Shown in pieces: positions 1-13,484 of a DNA stretch of 64,000 nucleotides. This DNA comes from Crotophaga sulcirostris (taxonomy: Eukaryota > Chordata > Aves > Cuculiformes > Crotophagidae), in contig VYZB01000120.1 in NCBI GenBank assembly GCA_013397455.1, positions 269,195-333,194 on the forward strand, given 5' to 3'. The position numbers and the translations under genes were made by a program. Position 1 is the first letter of the stretch, and every line of letters starts with the position of its first letter. The notes under the pieces are model-generated. The model was not told where the DNA came from, ran no database searches, and saw nothing but the letters and a program-made list of their open reading frames with translations.

Positions 1-1378
1 GCTTAGATAATTCAGGGGAAGGAGTGCACCAGGAGCAGAGGTGGGGGTGCTGGTATTGATTTTTGTGTAACTTCTCCACTGAGATCGTTTTTTAAGCATT
101 ACTTCAAAAGCTTTATAAAAGTTTGTCAGTATGTCACAATCAGTAACAGGATGGAGGTTTAGACTAAATTTAATTAAATAAGCAATCAATGGGATTAGGA
201 TGTCAAAATTAGGGGAATTATAATCTCTGTTGTTCTGTGTTATAAATTCATTGTAAACTAGAGGAATGCTGGAAATTTTGAATTACATTCTGATTTATGT
301 CTTCCATATCTCACCAAACGTAATAAGATTATGTAGATTGCAGATAAACACAAAATTACCTCTTTAATTTATGACTGGTGGGAGAGAGGTTGATCAGATG
401 TGAAAAAATCTATGCATATTATTTCCATAAAAAAGAGACAGAAATACCTGGGAAGTTCTGGTGAAGAGATGATGGCTCTCTCAGTGACCTTTTCTCTTTG
501 AAAATTACAGTACATTCTCTGGGAAAATCACTTGCTGCGCTATATATGATCACTGTGCAGACAGGCAGGAGCAGAAAATAGAGGCTGTAGTGAAAAGAAT
601 CTCACCTGATGTGTGAGTTTGCTAATGAAGCAAATCTCAGGATACTTATAATGAAAATAATCTATAAACACTCCTGTATGGTGAGTAGGGCTACAAAGGT
701 TATGTTGTTCTGCTCAGAAAGAGGTGTTCCTTTGCCGTTCTTGGATTTGGATGAGCAGGAATACCGTGCAGTGCTGGGTTTTTTTCATTTTTTTTTTTAG
801 GTCATCTCCTAAATAGTACGGCTTTGTAATGTGCAGAACACTTGCAGTCCTAAATGAAAATAATAGAGAATTTAAGTGTGGAAAGGGTGATTACAGTTCC
901 GACATTACATGGTGCTGCAGCTGTATTCACATATACTCAAACTGGGTGCACTGGCTGGTATATTGTGTTTGACAATGCTACTTCAGTATGGATGAGTTTC
1001 TATACTCTGTTCCTCTTTCATATAGATGAGTGAAAGCAGAGTGGTAATCTGGGAGACTGGCAACGCCCATGGCAGTGCAGTCTATGGATTCATATGGACA
1101 AAAAAAAAAAACAATCCATGATGGCTTGACCTGCCAAGAATGGTGAATCTGGAAGCAGTTACAGACAATCAACAGCATTCACATGATCAAGCTGAATGGA
1201 AAATGCATGCAGCTGAATATGCAACCCATGCATTCATTGCTCTGAGTTGAGTGGCATGTTTGGATTATGTGTCTACTTGTGTATGTAGTGTTGCATTGAC
1301 TGTTTGCAGCTCCTCTGAAATTGTGTCTGTGCTGGTGAGGTAGGCCATCACCTAATTTTTATGTAAGGAAACGAGAAC
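1..1378. other. Intergenic, nothing recognised
   Basis: AT-rich single-copy-looking sequence with short T and A runs (near 780-800 and 1100-1110). No exon, RNA gene or repeat family was recognised. Confidence 0.6.
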
Positions 1379-1950
1379 ATAGAATCACAGAAATGTTGTT
1401 TGGATGGGACCCTGGAGATCACCCTCCTCAAAACAGGACTATGACCAACACAATACAATTACGTTAGCTGTGCCTTTGTCCAGCAAAGATGTGAACCTTC
1501 AAGGAAGGAGCTTCAACCACCTCTCTGAACCACTTAGTGGAGAAGGTTTTCCTAGTGGCCAGTCCGAACCTCCCCATCTGCCATGTGTGGCTGTTGCCCC
1601 TTGCTACATCCTCTGGCATCACCAAAACAAGTTTGGCTCTGTCATCTTTATACCTGCTCTTCAGGCAACTGCAGGCCACTGTTCAATGACCCTTTCAGCT
1701 CCTCCTCACAGAGAGAAATAATCCCAGCTCCTTCCACCTGTCTCACACTGCACCTGTGCTCCACACCCTGGACCATGCTGGCAGCCCTCAGCTGGATCTC
1801 TCCAGTTTTTCCTCATCCTCCTTGAAGCAGTAGTTCCAAAAGAGGATGCTGTACTCCAGGTGCAGACCTACCAATGCCATGCAGAAGTCCAGTTCAATCT
1901 GCTGGCCAACCACCCTCCTCCCAACACTGCTGAGCACAAAATTTGCAGTT
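1379..1950 (-). mobile_element. CR1 LINE 3' fragment
   Basis: Reads in reverse: the tail remnant ATAGAATCA is at the left end, followed by the CR1 3' UTR and then the part matching the end of ORF2. The order of motifs parallels the other copies. The right boundary is approximate because divergence increases after about 1930. Short open frames on both strands here are CR1-derived. Confidence 0.85.
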
Positions 1951-4794
1951 ATTTGGTCTTCTTGTAATTTTTCACATTTTTCACTGGTGACACAATAACA
2001 CAGCTCCAGGAACCACAAACTCTTTCAGTTGCTCACAGTCCCCAGTAGCCTCTCAGCATGTATCTCTGTGACAACACATGCTTTGATCTCATAGGACTCT
2101 GAAAATCTCCTTTCTCTTTTTTGATTTTCCATACCCACCTTTGTTATTCATAAGCCTCACGTATCCATCTTCATTCATTTCTCTTCTATCCGGATGGTTT
2201 TGCCTGAATGGTACCCACCTCTGCTGGCAAACTGGCCCTGACCTTCACTTCTGATACTAACATGAAATATTAGTGCTGGAGATCGCAGTGAAGAGCAGCT
2301 CCTGTGGGTGGGTAAATGCCTGTGGGAGGGTATGGCCATGGCCCACTGCCCTTTCTCCTGCTCTTTGCTCCCTCACCAAACCAAATAATGAAGCATTTGC
2401 TCCTGAGAAGCAGATGGGAATGAATTGGCAGGGAGCCCAGATTCTGTATAATTTACTCTCTGCCTACTCAGCTGTAAGTAAAGAGAGTTTTATCTCGAAG
2501 AACGTGATTCCTTTGGCTTTGCCACCAAATATTTACTCACTGACATGTTTTTGTTCTCATACTGTTATCCCAAGAGAAGGAACGATAGATTTAGACTTCC
2601 AGCTACTGAGAAAAATTATCCATGGGCAAGGGAGAATGGATATGAGGCCATTCACTGAAAGGCAGATTACTTCTGATGAGGTTGTTGTGCCACTTGCAAG
2701 CTTTTATTTCTCTATAAAATGCTGCACTGCCTCGAACATTGTAATAGAAGGAATTCAAGGTATAAGAAAGTGTGGTCTTCCACTTTCTCCAAGGACAGAT
2801 GTGCTGAGGAATTCCCACAGAGACATTACAAAGTCTCATGAGGAGCTTTGGAGGCTATGTAGAACTTTTACTGCATTGGAAAGCTTATTTTGTTAGGAAT
2901 GGACAAAAAATGAAATCAAGAATAAGCTGATGAGTGACATCATATTTCAATGCGCAGGAGATCACAACCATATCCATTTACCTAGAATATGGCAACAAAT
3001 CTTTAAACATCCATAACATTTTTCTTTGTCAGACAAAGTGCAAGTGTGCATTTAATTTTTCTCCATTGACCGTCTTTTTCAGTTCTTACAGAAATGGGAA
3101 AAGGGATGGACACATGTAACTCCTGCAGAAACTGCAGCTGGGTTGTAGCCCCAAATCCACACAGGGACATGAGATGCCTTCCCTCTTCCCCACTTGCCCA
3201 CTATTTTGCATATATTGCTCAGTGAAGGGGGAAGTGTTGGCTGGCAGTGATTGGTAGGTATGGAGACACTGCTATCCGGCTTCAAGTTGAGCAAGGCTGA
3301 AATCAGGGACACAAACTATCAGATACTCCTGACACATCCTGAATGCTTCGCAGACCCCAGCAAAGACAATAGTTTCCATTTTACCTCCCTGGTAAGATTA
3401 TATCTTCCCTTGCTGGGACTGGGGAGCTCCCGATGGATCTGTCCTGGGTAATGAGTTGGAACAACTCCTGCAAAAGGAGCTGAGATTTGGACTCCTGAGT
3501 TTTACTCATGTTGGCTGCACCAAGAGCCCGTTTTATCCAAACATTCAGACAGGAGCTATATCACCTGGTCAGGAGCCAGTGCAGGGATGGAGTGGACTGC
3601 ACAGGGCACGGCAGGCTGTCAGGAGCATGGGAGGGCCATTCTGTCTCTGTTTGTGGGGCTGCATGTTTTTTTCTGCATGCATAGTAGCAAGTTGTAATGT
3701 AAATTATCCGTCTGCTGAGAGCAGAGGGCACCTGGTGTGGTGATGGCAAAGTGAAGGATCTGGTGCAGAAAACCAGTGCTGCAGGTAGGCAGGCAGCAAG
3801 AACCCGGCCACAGAGGGCACCCACCGTCTCTTGCTAGTGCTGATCGGGGCTATATTTAGAATATTCTGTTAATGAGTAAAAGATATAAGAGAAAACAACT
3901 GCTACTTCTGTGTACGCAGTGGTGGCCAAGGAGCCATTCCCAAGGCTACCCTGAAAACACTTAGGGAATGTGAGTGCCAGTTTTCTGCTCCTACACAGCT
4001 CTCCATGGGCTTGGCAACCCTGGCAGAAAGAGGAGGTTGCACCAGCTGATGAGTCATCTCCCCACTTCAACCACAGTGGTGCTTACTCTGGGTGGAGCAG
4101 CCATGCGTGTCCTCCCTGTGCCATGGAACAAAAGGCTGCCAGCCCACTCCAGACCTCAAACCAGGTCCCCAAGGATGGCTGATGAGCACTCTCCTGCTGC
4201 CTCTTGATAAGCTTTGGTGCTTTGCAATTCCCCTTTCCAATTACTGGCAGCGCTCCCTGCGCTGGCTGAGCTTGGTGTGTGTCCCTGGCTCAACAACTAT
4301 GTGGGGGCTGTGGGGCTTCGGGAGGGAGGAGACAGGAGAAGCAGTGGGGCAGAGCATGGGTGTGCAGCAGAGAGCATCATCTCACAGCTGTCTTTTGCAG
4401 AAGTCCTTGGAGGTGCCTGCACGGCTGAGGATGGAGCCATCCATATAAACCATGCATAAACGATCCTTTTGTGAATTATGTATGGGAAAAATATTTTTAA
4501 GGATTAGGACAGGGACTCACTGGGCGAGGGATGCTGTGGCAAGTGTCTTACTGGAGGCCAGGTGAGAGAAATATCTTTCTGAACTGGCTTAGGTATAATT
4601 GACTGGTTTGGAGGGATGGAAACAGGGAGGATGAGCCTTGCTACCCTTTTATCTTTGGCTCTATTGCTACATTGCTAAAAGAATCTTGGGGGGATTGTCC
4701 ATATAAAATCTAAAGCTACAGTGGTTTAATAACAACACCGCTATTCTAGGTCTTGTGGGTTTGATGGTTTTACTTGGTGGTTTAGTAATTAGAT
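1951..4794. other. Intergenic with one long chance frame
   Basis: No family was recognised. A 207-codon plus-strand frame at 2273-2896 is the longest one not in a CR1 or the receptor. Its translation has no recognisable domain and no repeated or low-complexity character. I do not call it a gene. Confidence 0.55.
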
Positions 4795-4861
4795 AGTTAT
4801 GGTTGGACCCGATGATCTCAAAGGTCTTTTCCAACCGGATGGTTCTATGATTCTATGATGC
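4795..4861 (+). mobile_element. CR1 3' tail fragment
   Basis: A short copy comprising only the conserved GATGATCTCAAAGGTCTTTT region and the terminal TTCTATGATTCTATGAT repeat. It is heavily 5' truncated, the usual CR1 insertion form. Confidence 0.85.
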
Positions 4862-6374
4862 TTTCCCTTGTCATAGGCACATTCCCATTTCTGTAACATC
4901 CACCTAAAATTATTTGAAGCCCGCAGAACCGATCTCTTGTGGCTCTGAATCAACAAGCAGCAATCCTGTGGTCAGCCTGACTCACTTTCTGGTGGCATCA
5001 GCATGAGGCAGGGTGCCCAGTGGGCTGTCTTGGTGGAAATCCTGGCTGGTATAAGGCTGGCACCCTCTTCTCACTTCTCCCTGGTGCAGGCAGAGCACTA
5101 CCAAGTGCCAAGCATCCCTGTGGCATGTTTTATATCCAAGACTGCTTTGCAAGTAGGCCAAATTATAGCATAGCTTCGGCAGTCAGAATTGCTCGTGAGG
5201 GATGGATGAGCAACCTGGGAGTTGCACTGGGCAAAAGTGGGGATCTGGTACCTAGATTTCCCCCCTTCCCTAAACTCCTTCTTCCTGGGACCTGGGCTCC
5301 TAACTCAGGCTGGCACTGAGATTTTTATTGGTGTGAGACTGGAATCCAGCTCAGACTGGCACTACAGGGACTGCGCGCCACAATTAGCTCAGAAAAGAGG
5401 TCTCCAGAGAGACAAAGGGGTTCTCACCACAAGAAAGAGCTCTCTATTAAAGTGTCAGCTCAAAAGTGAATAATATCTGAGTTGAGAACAAAGAGGTTGC
5501 AGGCTGGGTTATGAAATTTTTAATAAGATCTCTATTTTTGAAAATAATTTTTTTTTCCTAAAAACATGAGAATGAATGTAAGCAAATCATGAAGATCCAG
5601 TCTTGGCCTTGAAAGAAAAGAGGTAACAAGCATGGCCCAGCAACTATCCTGAAACCCCTGTGGCAAGCAATAATCTTGAAAAAGCCAGTGCAAGCTATGT
5701 TTTCAATTTATAAATGAAATGTATTTAAAATTTATGAACTTTGACTCCATGAGTAACTACTTCATTAGACTTTAAGGCTGCATGTTTCCTTGACTTTTTT
5801 CATGGTAAAGTAAAACACATTTCTAATAAACTTGGAAAGAGATTCCAAACTAGAGTCACTACTTTTATGTAAAGGACCCTCCAGACTCATTAAAAAAGTT
5901 TACCACCTAAATAAAGAAAGCACATTGTAATTCTTGAACTCATAAAGCTGGTAATATATACAGAATATTAGCCTACTCTTACATGTATACGGCTTGGTAT
6001 CAGTGAAGGACATACAGTAAGGGGTTTACTATAAGGAAATTAGCATATAAAACTCTGTTTTGGTAAGTCTTAGACTGAAACACGAACTCGAGGAATAAAA
6101 GGATGCAAGCTAAGAGCTGCTCTGATTTACTGAATAGGCATGGCTAGTTAAATGCAGATCCTGAGGTGAGGGCTCTTGGGTGCTTTGACACCGAAGCTTT
6201 AGCTGTAACTGAAACTGCCTCGTTTCTCCTAGTTTATATCCACTGCTTATACCCCTTTGATAGCCAGCGGTGGGGACATGGGTGGAGGCGTGGTGGGGCC
6301 TGCACCATGTGTTGGCCTGCAAAGTGAGGCTCTGGCTGAAAAAGCTTGCACTGTGCACTTCCCCTTCCCAGCAC
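4862..6374. other. Intergenic, nothing recognised
   Basis: Moderately AT-rich sequence with no coding or repeat signal strong enough to call. Confidence 0.55.
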
Positions 6375-6780
6375 TGATGTGTCCACAGCTGGAGTATAGC
6401 ATCCTGTTTTGGGATCCCTCCTTTAAAGGGGATGTGGAAAAACTGGAGAGGTCAAACCTGAGGGCTGCCACCATGGTCCAGGGCCTAGAGTGCAGGTACA
6501 GCATGAGAGAGGTGGAAGGAGCTGAGCTTATTTCGCCTGGTGAAGAGGAGCCCGAAGGGTGATTGAACAGTAACGTTTGGCTGTCTGTAGGGCAGATACA
6601 AAGATAAGAGAGCCGAACTGGTGATGCCAGAGCATGTAACAAGGGGCAACAGCCACACATGGCAGATGGGAAAGTTCAAACTGGCCATTAGGAAAATCTT
6701 CTCCACTAGGCGGTCCAGAGAGCTGATGGAGGCACCTTCCTGGGAGGCTTTTTATGACTTGGTTAGATAAAGGCTGGCTT
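6375..6780 (+). mobile_element. CR1 LINE 3' fragment (first of a pair)
   Basis: Begins in the region equivalent to the end of CR1 ORF2 (GGAGTATAGCATCCTGTT type sequence) and runs into the 3' UTR. It loses its tail where a second CR1 of a different subfamily follows. The bases between 6250 and 6375 may also be CR1 but are too diverged to assign. Confidence 0.8.
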
Positions 6781-6819
6781 AAATGTATAATGTTAGTGGT
6801 GGTTCTGCTTCTGTGGGCG

Positions 6820-7085
6820 ATTCTGATGAGACATCAGGAAAAATTTCTTCACCGAAAGGGCTATCAAGCACTGGCACAGTCTGTCCAGGGAGGTGGCTGA
6901 GTCACCATCCCTGGAGGTGTTTAAACGGGCAGATGAGGTGCTCAGGGATTTGGTTTAGAAGGGGACAAGTATAGTTTCACTCAATGATCTCAAAGGTCTT
7001 TGCCAACCAAGCAATTCTGTGATTCTATGATTGGACTAGGTGTCCTCCAGCAGCCCCATGCAACCAATATTTCTGTAATTCTGTG
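6820..7085 (+). mobile_element. CR1 3' fragment nested in or next to an older CR1
   Basis: Starts with the AGACATCAGGAAAAATTTCTTC block and ends at about 7032 in TTCTGTGATTCTATGATT. It is followed by 7033-7085, a decayed tail of another CR1 class (GGACTAGGTGTCCTCCAG). This suggests the copy inserted into the 3' end of the CR1 at 6375-6780, leaving that element's tail downstream. Confidence 0.78.
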
Positions 7086-10000
7086 GTACTTTTTCCAAGA
7101 CCAAGGGAGAACCATGTCCCAAACTGTCAGTCAGTTCACCCAATCAGAGAGAGAGGACAGCTCCACCAGTTCCCAGCTCCTGAAGCCTGGTCCAAGCCTG
7201 GCTCTTACTCGTAAATGCGCATTAGGCTATACTGGGGTTTAAAAAGAGGTTTGCAACAAAACCTGTCAGCCTTCACTAGCCAGTGTCTTAAAGCCACCAG
7301 CGTTGGACTTCCACATGGTTTTGTTTTGTAGTGGTCACAGCTCAGAGTACTTGTGCATCGCAAAGTAGTGCTGGCAGTAACCCCCCACAATCTCATTGTG
7401 GATTAAGCCATAGAAGACCCTAGATGAGGCTGAAAGCTGCATCTACAATTTCAAATTTTCAACCTTTCCTCGCAAATCCTTTGATTTTTCTCTCTGACTC
7501 TAGGAGTAGCAAATACAAATTGTCTTCTGGAGACAAAACCTTGCTTTGTGACAGACTGAACTAAGCTGGAGGCTGACGATGGAGCTCTTTGATACAGTAA
7601 AACTGTTTAGACGGCAAAAGGTTATCCTTACATTGTTCTTAATCACCAAACCTGTTTCTGAGAAACAAATTGAAACTTCCTTGAGTTTCCCACCTTTGCC
7701 TTCCTTTAGCAGTCCTTTCTTCCTTTTTCTGCTCCTTACTTTGCTGCTCCATTCTTCTGACACTTGTTGGAGTCCCAGACTCTCTCATTGCTCACCTCAT
7801 GGCTGATAACCCTTAGGGCTAAAAAATCTCATTCGCTGCCCAGCTTACACCACTTGGCCCTCAAGTGAGGTACGCCAGGTTCTTGCCCATTTACCATGTA
7901 AAGAGGTAGGGGAGGACCCAACTCAACCAGAAGATCTATCAAGCTACTCCAATGCAGTGAAGTATAACAGTTTCGAAGGATCTTGGCAAAGCCAAATGCC
8001 TTGTTGGCTTGACCACAGGGCATTTTCACTAGGAGGAAACAAAAATAGAACTATCATGGGTGTGACTGCTTACGTGCCACTGCACACTATAATGCAGGTG
8101 AGGTTAAGGTCCACCTCCTCAGCTCAGTGCAGTAGGAGGTCTCTTCTGGGCAAGCCTGAGGAAGTGCAAGAGTCTTTGGTCTTCTAAACTCGACTTCCAG
8201 CAAGATGTCACCTTATTTTCAAGTCCAGTGCTGGCAGATCCCTTGCCAACTTTTACTCTGCCCTAGCAAAGCTGTCTGTTGGAGAATAATCTCCACTTTA
8301 GTCTTCAGGTAAAGCCTTGTATGTGTTGTTTGCACTCAGTTCTTCTCCATAATTGGAATTAGTAGCATGAGAATTACTGAATTAGCTTTTTCCTGTGAAA
8401 ACTCTTCTTTACAGAAACGCTTTCCCCACTATCTTCAGAAAACCATCCCCAGCCTTTCCATGGTTTCAGAGCTGACACAGCCAGTCCTCTCCCTACCTCC
8501 AAGCTCCTTTCCTTTTTGGCTACAGGACTGTTCAAAATAGTGCTGGAAATCTCACTTCACAGCTTCTTGCATGACAGCAAGCAACAGAAGCCACTCAAAA
8601 GAGCATTTTTTCCTCAGCCAATTCTTGCGCATTTGCAAAAAGGACAGGATTGCTGAGCAAACAGACCTACTACATCTCTGATTTTTTTGATAAGACCATG
8701 TAGGCCACCGAGCTGGTCCCCACTCCCTGGAGCTTTTGTTTGTATATATTACATACTCCTTTAAAAAAACAGAACAAAGCCAAAACATAAACCTCCCAAT
8801 GAATTCACTAAGTGAAACAAGCAGGTAAGGTAGTGCTGCATATGGTGCTAGTAAAATTGTAATACTGAAAGTTGGCAAGAGCCAAGCATCCTTTGTATTA
8901 ATTCTCTAGAGCTTTAGGTAGAGCCTAATGTAATTACTTGCTCTACTTTATAGCATTTTAAGAGAAAAGTGTGTGTTTTAAAAAGTTATATTTCCAAATA
9001 AAACAGTCAGGCCTGGAGCAGACCAAGTGCCTGATTCTGGTCCGTCTGAAGTCAATAGCAAAACTCCTGTTGATTTAAATCAGAGCAGGATTATGTTCCA
9101 AATCTGAGAAATGACAGCAGATAAAGCTGTGCTCTTTTTAAATTCACTGTCCAGACTACAAGGCTGTAAGCTCCCCCTACTTTTTTCTCCACCTGAAGTT
9201 CCAGAGGTTTGTCTTTCCTCAGTTCCACTGGCTGGGTCTCAACATTAGAGGTGAAATTTTATTCTCACGTGAAGACACATGCTTTTGCAGTGTCGGTGGG
9301 GGAATCCAGAGATCCCACACAAATACAGTGATTTCATTCATGAAACTTTTGTCTCATCTTTTTATATTTCAAAATATCCACAATCTATCAAAATATCGTA
9401 AGTCTAATTTTCCTGGGTAGATTCAAAGCCCTAATTGCCAAGGCCATTTTCATCACTGTAAGTAGGAGAATTTAGTGTTTGGGAGACTTCTGGGAGGAGC
9501 TTTTGTTTCTTTCTGATGGTTTAGTTTTGCAATTGATTAAGGCGTTAACTAAGGTTAACTTCCCTGTTAAAGGCAAGTCTGTGATACTTAAAACCTGCCC
9601 CTAATTAGTTGATCACGTCAATTGATGTTGTTTGCTAACTCCTATCAGAAGTCAGGCAAGGCTGGAACAGATCTTACAAGCAGCCCTTTCCTAACATGCC
9701 ATTGATAATACTAGAAAGGCTGACCATTTGATCACCAAATTAAAAAAGAATATGGACCCATTGTTGTTTTTATTTCTTGGATTTGGTATGTAATCCATAA
9801 AGACAGCACTTGTGGGAACCAATTTTTTCCCTTGGAGGTCCAAAATCATCTTACTATACATATTTTCTTTGCCTAGCTTCTCATTTGTGTTTCTTGAAAG
9901 TACCTGCTTCCTGGCTACAAATGGCTCATCTAGATCTGCATTTAATGCCTGAATAACAAAAATGAGGATCTGGGTCATCTCTGTTCTGTCTTGTCTTGAT

Positions 10001-13000
10001 CTCACCACACCAGTTGTCAACAGAGAAGTCAGAAGTGTTACACAGCTGAAATGCATTGAGATGCTTGCTTATTCCTTAAGAACTAGTCCCCAGACCTCCC
10101 TGTGTATCAAACAATACATGAAGGAGCCTGCTATGGCCATCTGGTGCCAGATGGAACCTTGTATCAGTTTGCAGTTCACATTCTTCTATGTTTCCTAGGA
10201 GCAATGCCTTTTCCAGCACCTTAGCTCACCCTGTTACTTCTGTTCAAGTGTTTATGGTCTCTAATCAGCACCTAACTTGCCTGTCCTGGAGTTTGTCCCA
10301 TACCTATGGTGGGTTTTTCATTCAGGCTTCTCCAAGCCTGCTTTCAATCACGGGGGTCATGTGCCTTCAGAGGGAGATGAAAAGCAGATTTTATTAAATG
10401 GACATAAACCGCAGTAAAGCTGCAGTGGCTTTTCATAATTTCTGCCCAATGAACCACAGTGTTTATTATTGAGGTTTTCTTATTGATTCTCTGCAGCCTC
10501 TGTAGGAGAATCCTTACAAGGGGAAGGAAGGGCAGTCCTGCCACTTGAGGTGGTACCTGCTTCGGCTGAGACTAGTGGGACCTTCACCTCCCTTGGCTTT
10601 ATGTTCGACATCTGCCAAGAAGTTCTCTGCCCTGTGGGAAAGGTGTCACTGCTGACTCTGGTTGCGAGAACTGGGATTGTCGCACACCAAGTGGGCTCTA
10701 GCGCCACTTGACAGCTTTAAATGCCATAACGCCCAAGGATGTCCTCCAGAAATCAGAATCTCGCTGCCTTCAGGGTGTTTGTGGTTCTTCCTGTTGGCAG
10801 CTTTCCTCCTTCCTTTTTCCAGGCCCCACACCTCACCTTTTATAACAAGAATTATCTTGGACAATAAATTGAAACACACCATGTACACCAGCACCTTGCT
10901 GTTTACCAGGAAGCAATATTCACTCTCCTACCTGCTGCCACAACCTAGGAAGTGCTGGGCAGCTGGATGGCTGCAGAAGTGCGTGGGGCTACCTGAACAA
11001 ACACAGGTTGTTAATGATGTGCCTGCAAAGCTCATGAACAAGCAGGTAATGGTTTCAGGACATGGAAACACCTGCTGGACCATGGGGTCCAGCCTGGGAG
11101 AACAGAGGGACATAAAGGTCCAGAAATGCTCAGAGCTGTCTTCCTAGCCAAGTCTCCTGCACTGCAGGACCCTGGACCTCCTCCTCCATCTCCTCCTGCA
11201 AGGCCTGGCAGCTGAGAGAGTGGTTGGAAATGAGGAGCTTGGTGACTACCTGGTCCTGCAAGTGCATTAACTTCCCCTAGTGAAAGTAAAACTCATCTGT
11301 AAAATAAAACAGCTGGGGCCTTTGAGGTGTGATAAAAGAGGCAGCACTGTTTCACAAGCTGCCATGTGGAAGAATTTGTCTGTTGCAAAGTTGCCCACCA
11401 GTTACGATAGCTGCATGTGGTGACATCATTGAGGTAAAACAGTGCTGCCAAACATTTGTGGCATGAGAAGAAAGCATTTTTCTATAGGAGATTTCATGCC
11501 AAGAGCTCCTGAGGGTGAGCCCCCCTCACAGCCCTGCAGCAGCTTGGCTTTCACAGGGAAAGGTGTTTTGGTTGCCAGCTTTGAGCCTACCACGTTGACT
11601 GGGTTTTGCTTCCTGGTGCCATACACTTATCGCCTTCCACTGGCTAAACTCCCCCCATCCTCCTCACTGTGTGATGTTTCCCAGTGTCACATGGGGCTCC
11701 CCAAAAAGTGGTGTCACCAGGGCGGCGGCTTGGCAGAAGGTGGCGGCGTGGAAAGCGAGAGTGGGTTTACTCGATGTTGGTGGTGATTGCTACCAGCATT
11801 TCCGCCACCTAAATACAGGGGCAGCCACTAAAAACAAATCCTGCTCTCGGTTTCACCACTGAAATCGAGGGTGTTCTGTCTGGTTTCTAGCGGGAGCAAT
11901 AGCTGCTGAATAATTTCACTGTATCAAACGAAGGCGTGCTGTAGTCCGAGGTTTAAGATCATGAGAGTTAGCCCAAGGCTTTTTCTCAGTTTTGCTTTGA
12001 GGTAAGCCAGCTATTCAAAGTGAAACCTGGCTAAAACCATGATGGTTATTTACTTTTAAATTTCACCCTACCCAGAAACATTTGAGGCATGTAAATGAGA
12101 GCCCTCCACCCCAAAAGAGGCTGAGGTCTGAGCTTCAGGCATGAGTGAAAGCATCCAACAGAGGAGATGGGGGAACCTCTGGGAGAAAGACAAATAGGTG
12201 CCTGATTGTAAGTATTTCCCTTGGGCAAGTTTAACAGCTCTCTAACTTATACATCTTTAATTTGTACATAGTAAGGAGCTAAGATTTAAAAGCAAAGATT
12301 TCAGCGTAGCCCCACTGTGGCCAAGACCTCATTTCTGCCTCACCCTTATTTTCAGTTGTAGGTAAGGAAATGTGAAGATGCATTTGATGGAGGTGTCAGT
12401 GTGGGAGACACTTGGCACTGAAGCTTTCTCAAAAAAGTCAGCTTCTGAGATCTGTGGAAGGGAAGGTTTTGCATAGGATGATGAGGAAGGTGTCCTTCAT
12501 AAGCTGCCTTGAGTTTCAGAAGCTCCCCAAAAAAGTGATTTCTTATCTGAGTGCTTTCAAATTCTCTACTCAAATAAGTATAATTAGATTTTATTAAAAT
12601 GCTTAATTACAATACTAATGAATAATAGTAGTATATCAAGTATAGCAAAGTGACTCGAGAAGTCCTCTTTCTCAAAGCACAGACTATTGATTTTTCCCTC
12701 CCTCCTTTATATTAGCAAGCAATTCTAACTCCATCCGCTTCACCGAACCTTTCCTGGAGCCTTTGCAAAGGCCGGTGTGTAAACACCAGTGCAAACCCGT
12801 GTTCCTAAGGGACTGCCTGCACTCCCTCCCTGGCAAAGACCCCGGGGCCGCTGTGTGAGAGTTGGTACCTCGTTGAGACGGTGACCTCTAGTGGTACCGG
12901 GGAGCCGGCTCTCCCCACAGATCGGCTCCCCATTTCCAGGCATGAACCCCGAAAGCTGCTGAAGGCAGCTGCTGTTGGCCTCTGTGAGTAAGAGAACACG

Positions 13001-13484
13001 TATTTGGGCAAAGTGGATTACAGGTCTCAACTTTCCACACCCACGTGACACAAGTTACCTGTAATTTCTGCTAGGTGTTTTGTGCATGTCTTTTTCCCTC
13101 TCTTTCCTATTTAAAAAATCTAAATATTTTAGTAAGTGGCAATTAATGCAGTACTTAATCACTGCTAGTGCATAATCCCAAGCCAACATTTCTCGTATGG
13201 GGAGGTAAGGCTGCTTACAAGGGATGGTGAGGAGAGATTTCACCTCTAGGTATCATAAAAATATCATTTGAGGATTAAAATCTATTTTTTGCTGTCTCTC
13301 TCTTTTTCTAATACCTTGCTGTAGTTGAACATTTCTTTTGCAACCCTGGCTACGCAGAGGACATAGCCCAGGAGTTGTGGCTCAGCATTCCTGTACCTCT
13401 CTGTGCCCCCTCCCTGCTCCAGATTGGCTCAGAAAGAGAAAGAAATCCTCTCCTTCTCATGTGTTTCTAACCATGTCCTACCAG
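7086..13484. other. Intergenic, repeat-poor 6.4 kb
   Basis: The longest stretch outside UBAC2 without a recognisable CR1. It includes a pyrimidine-rich run near 7680-7755 and a TTAAC-rich segment at 9535-9640. A 161-codon frame at 10662-11147 has no recognisable domain. No gene is supported. Confidence 0.55.
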
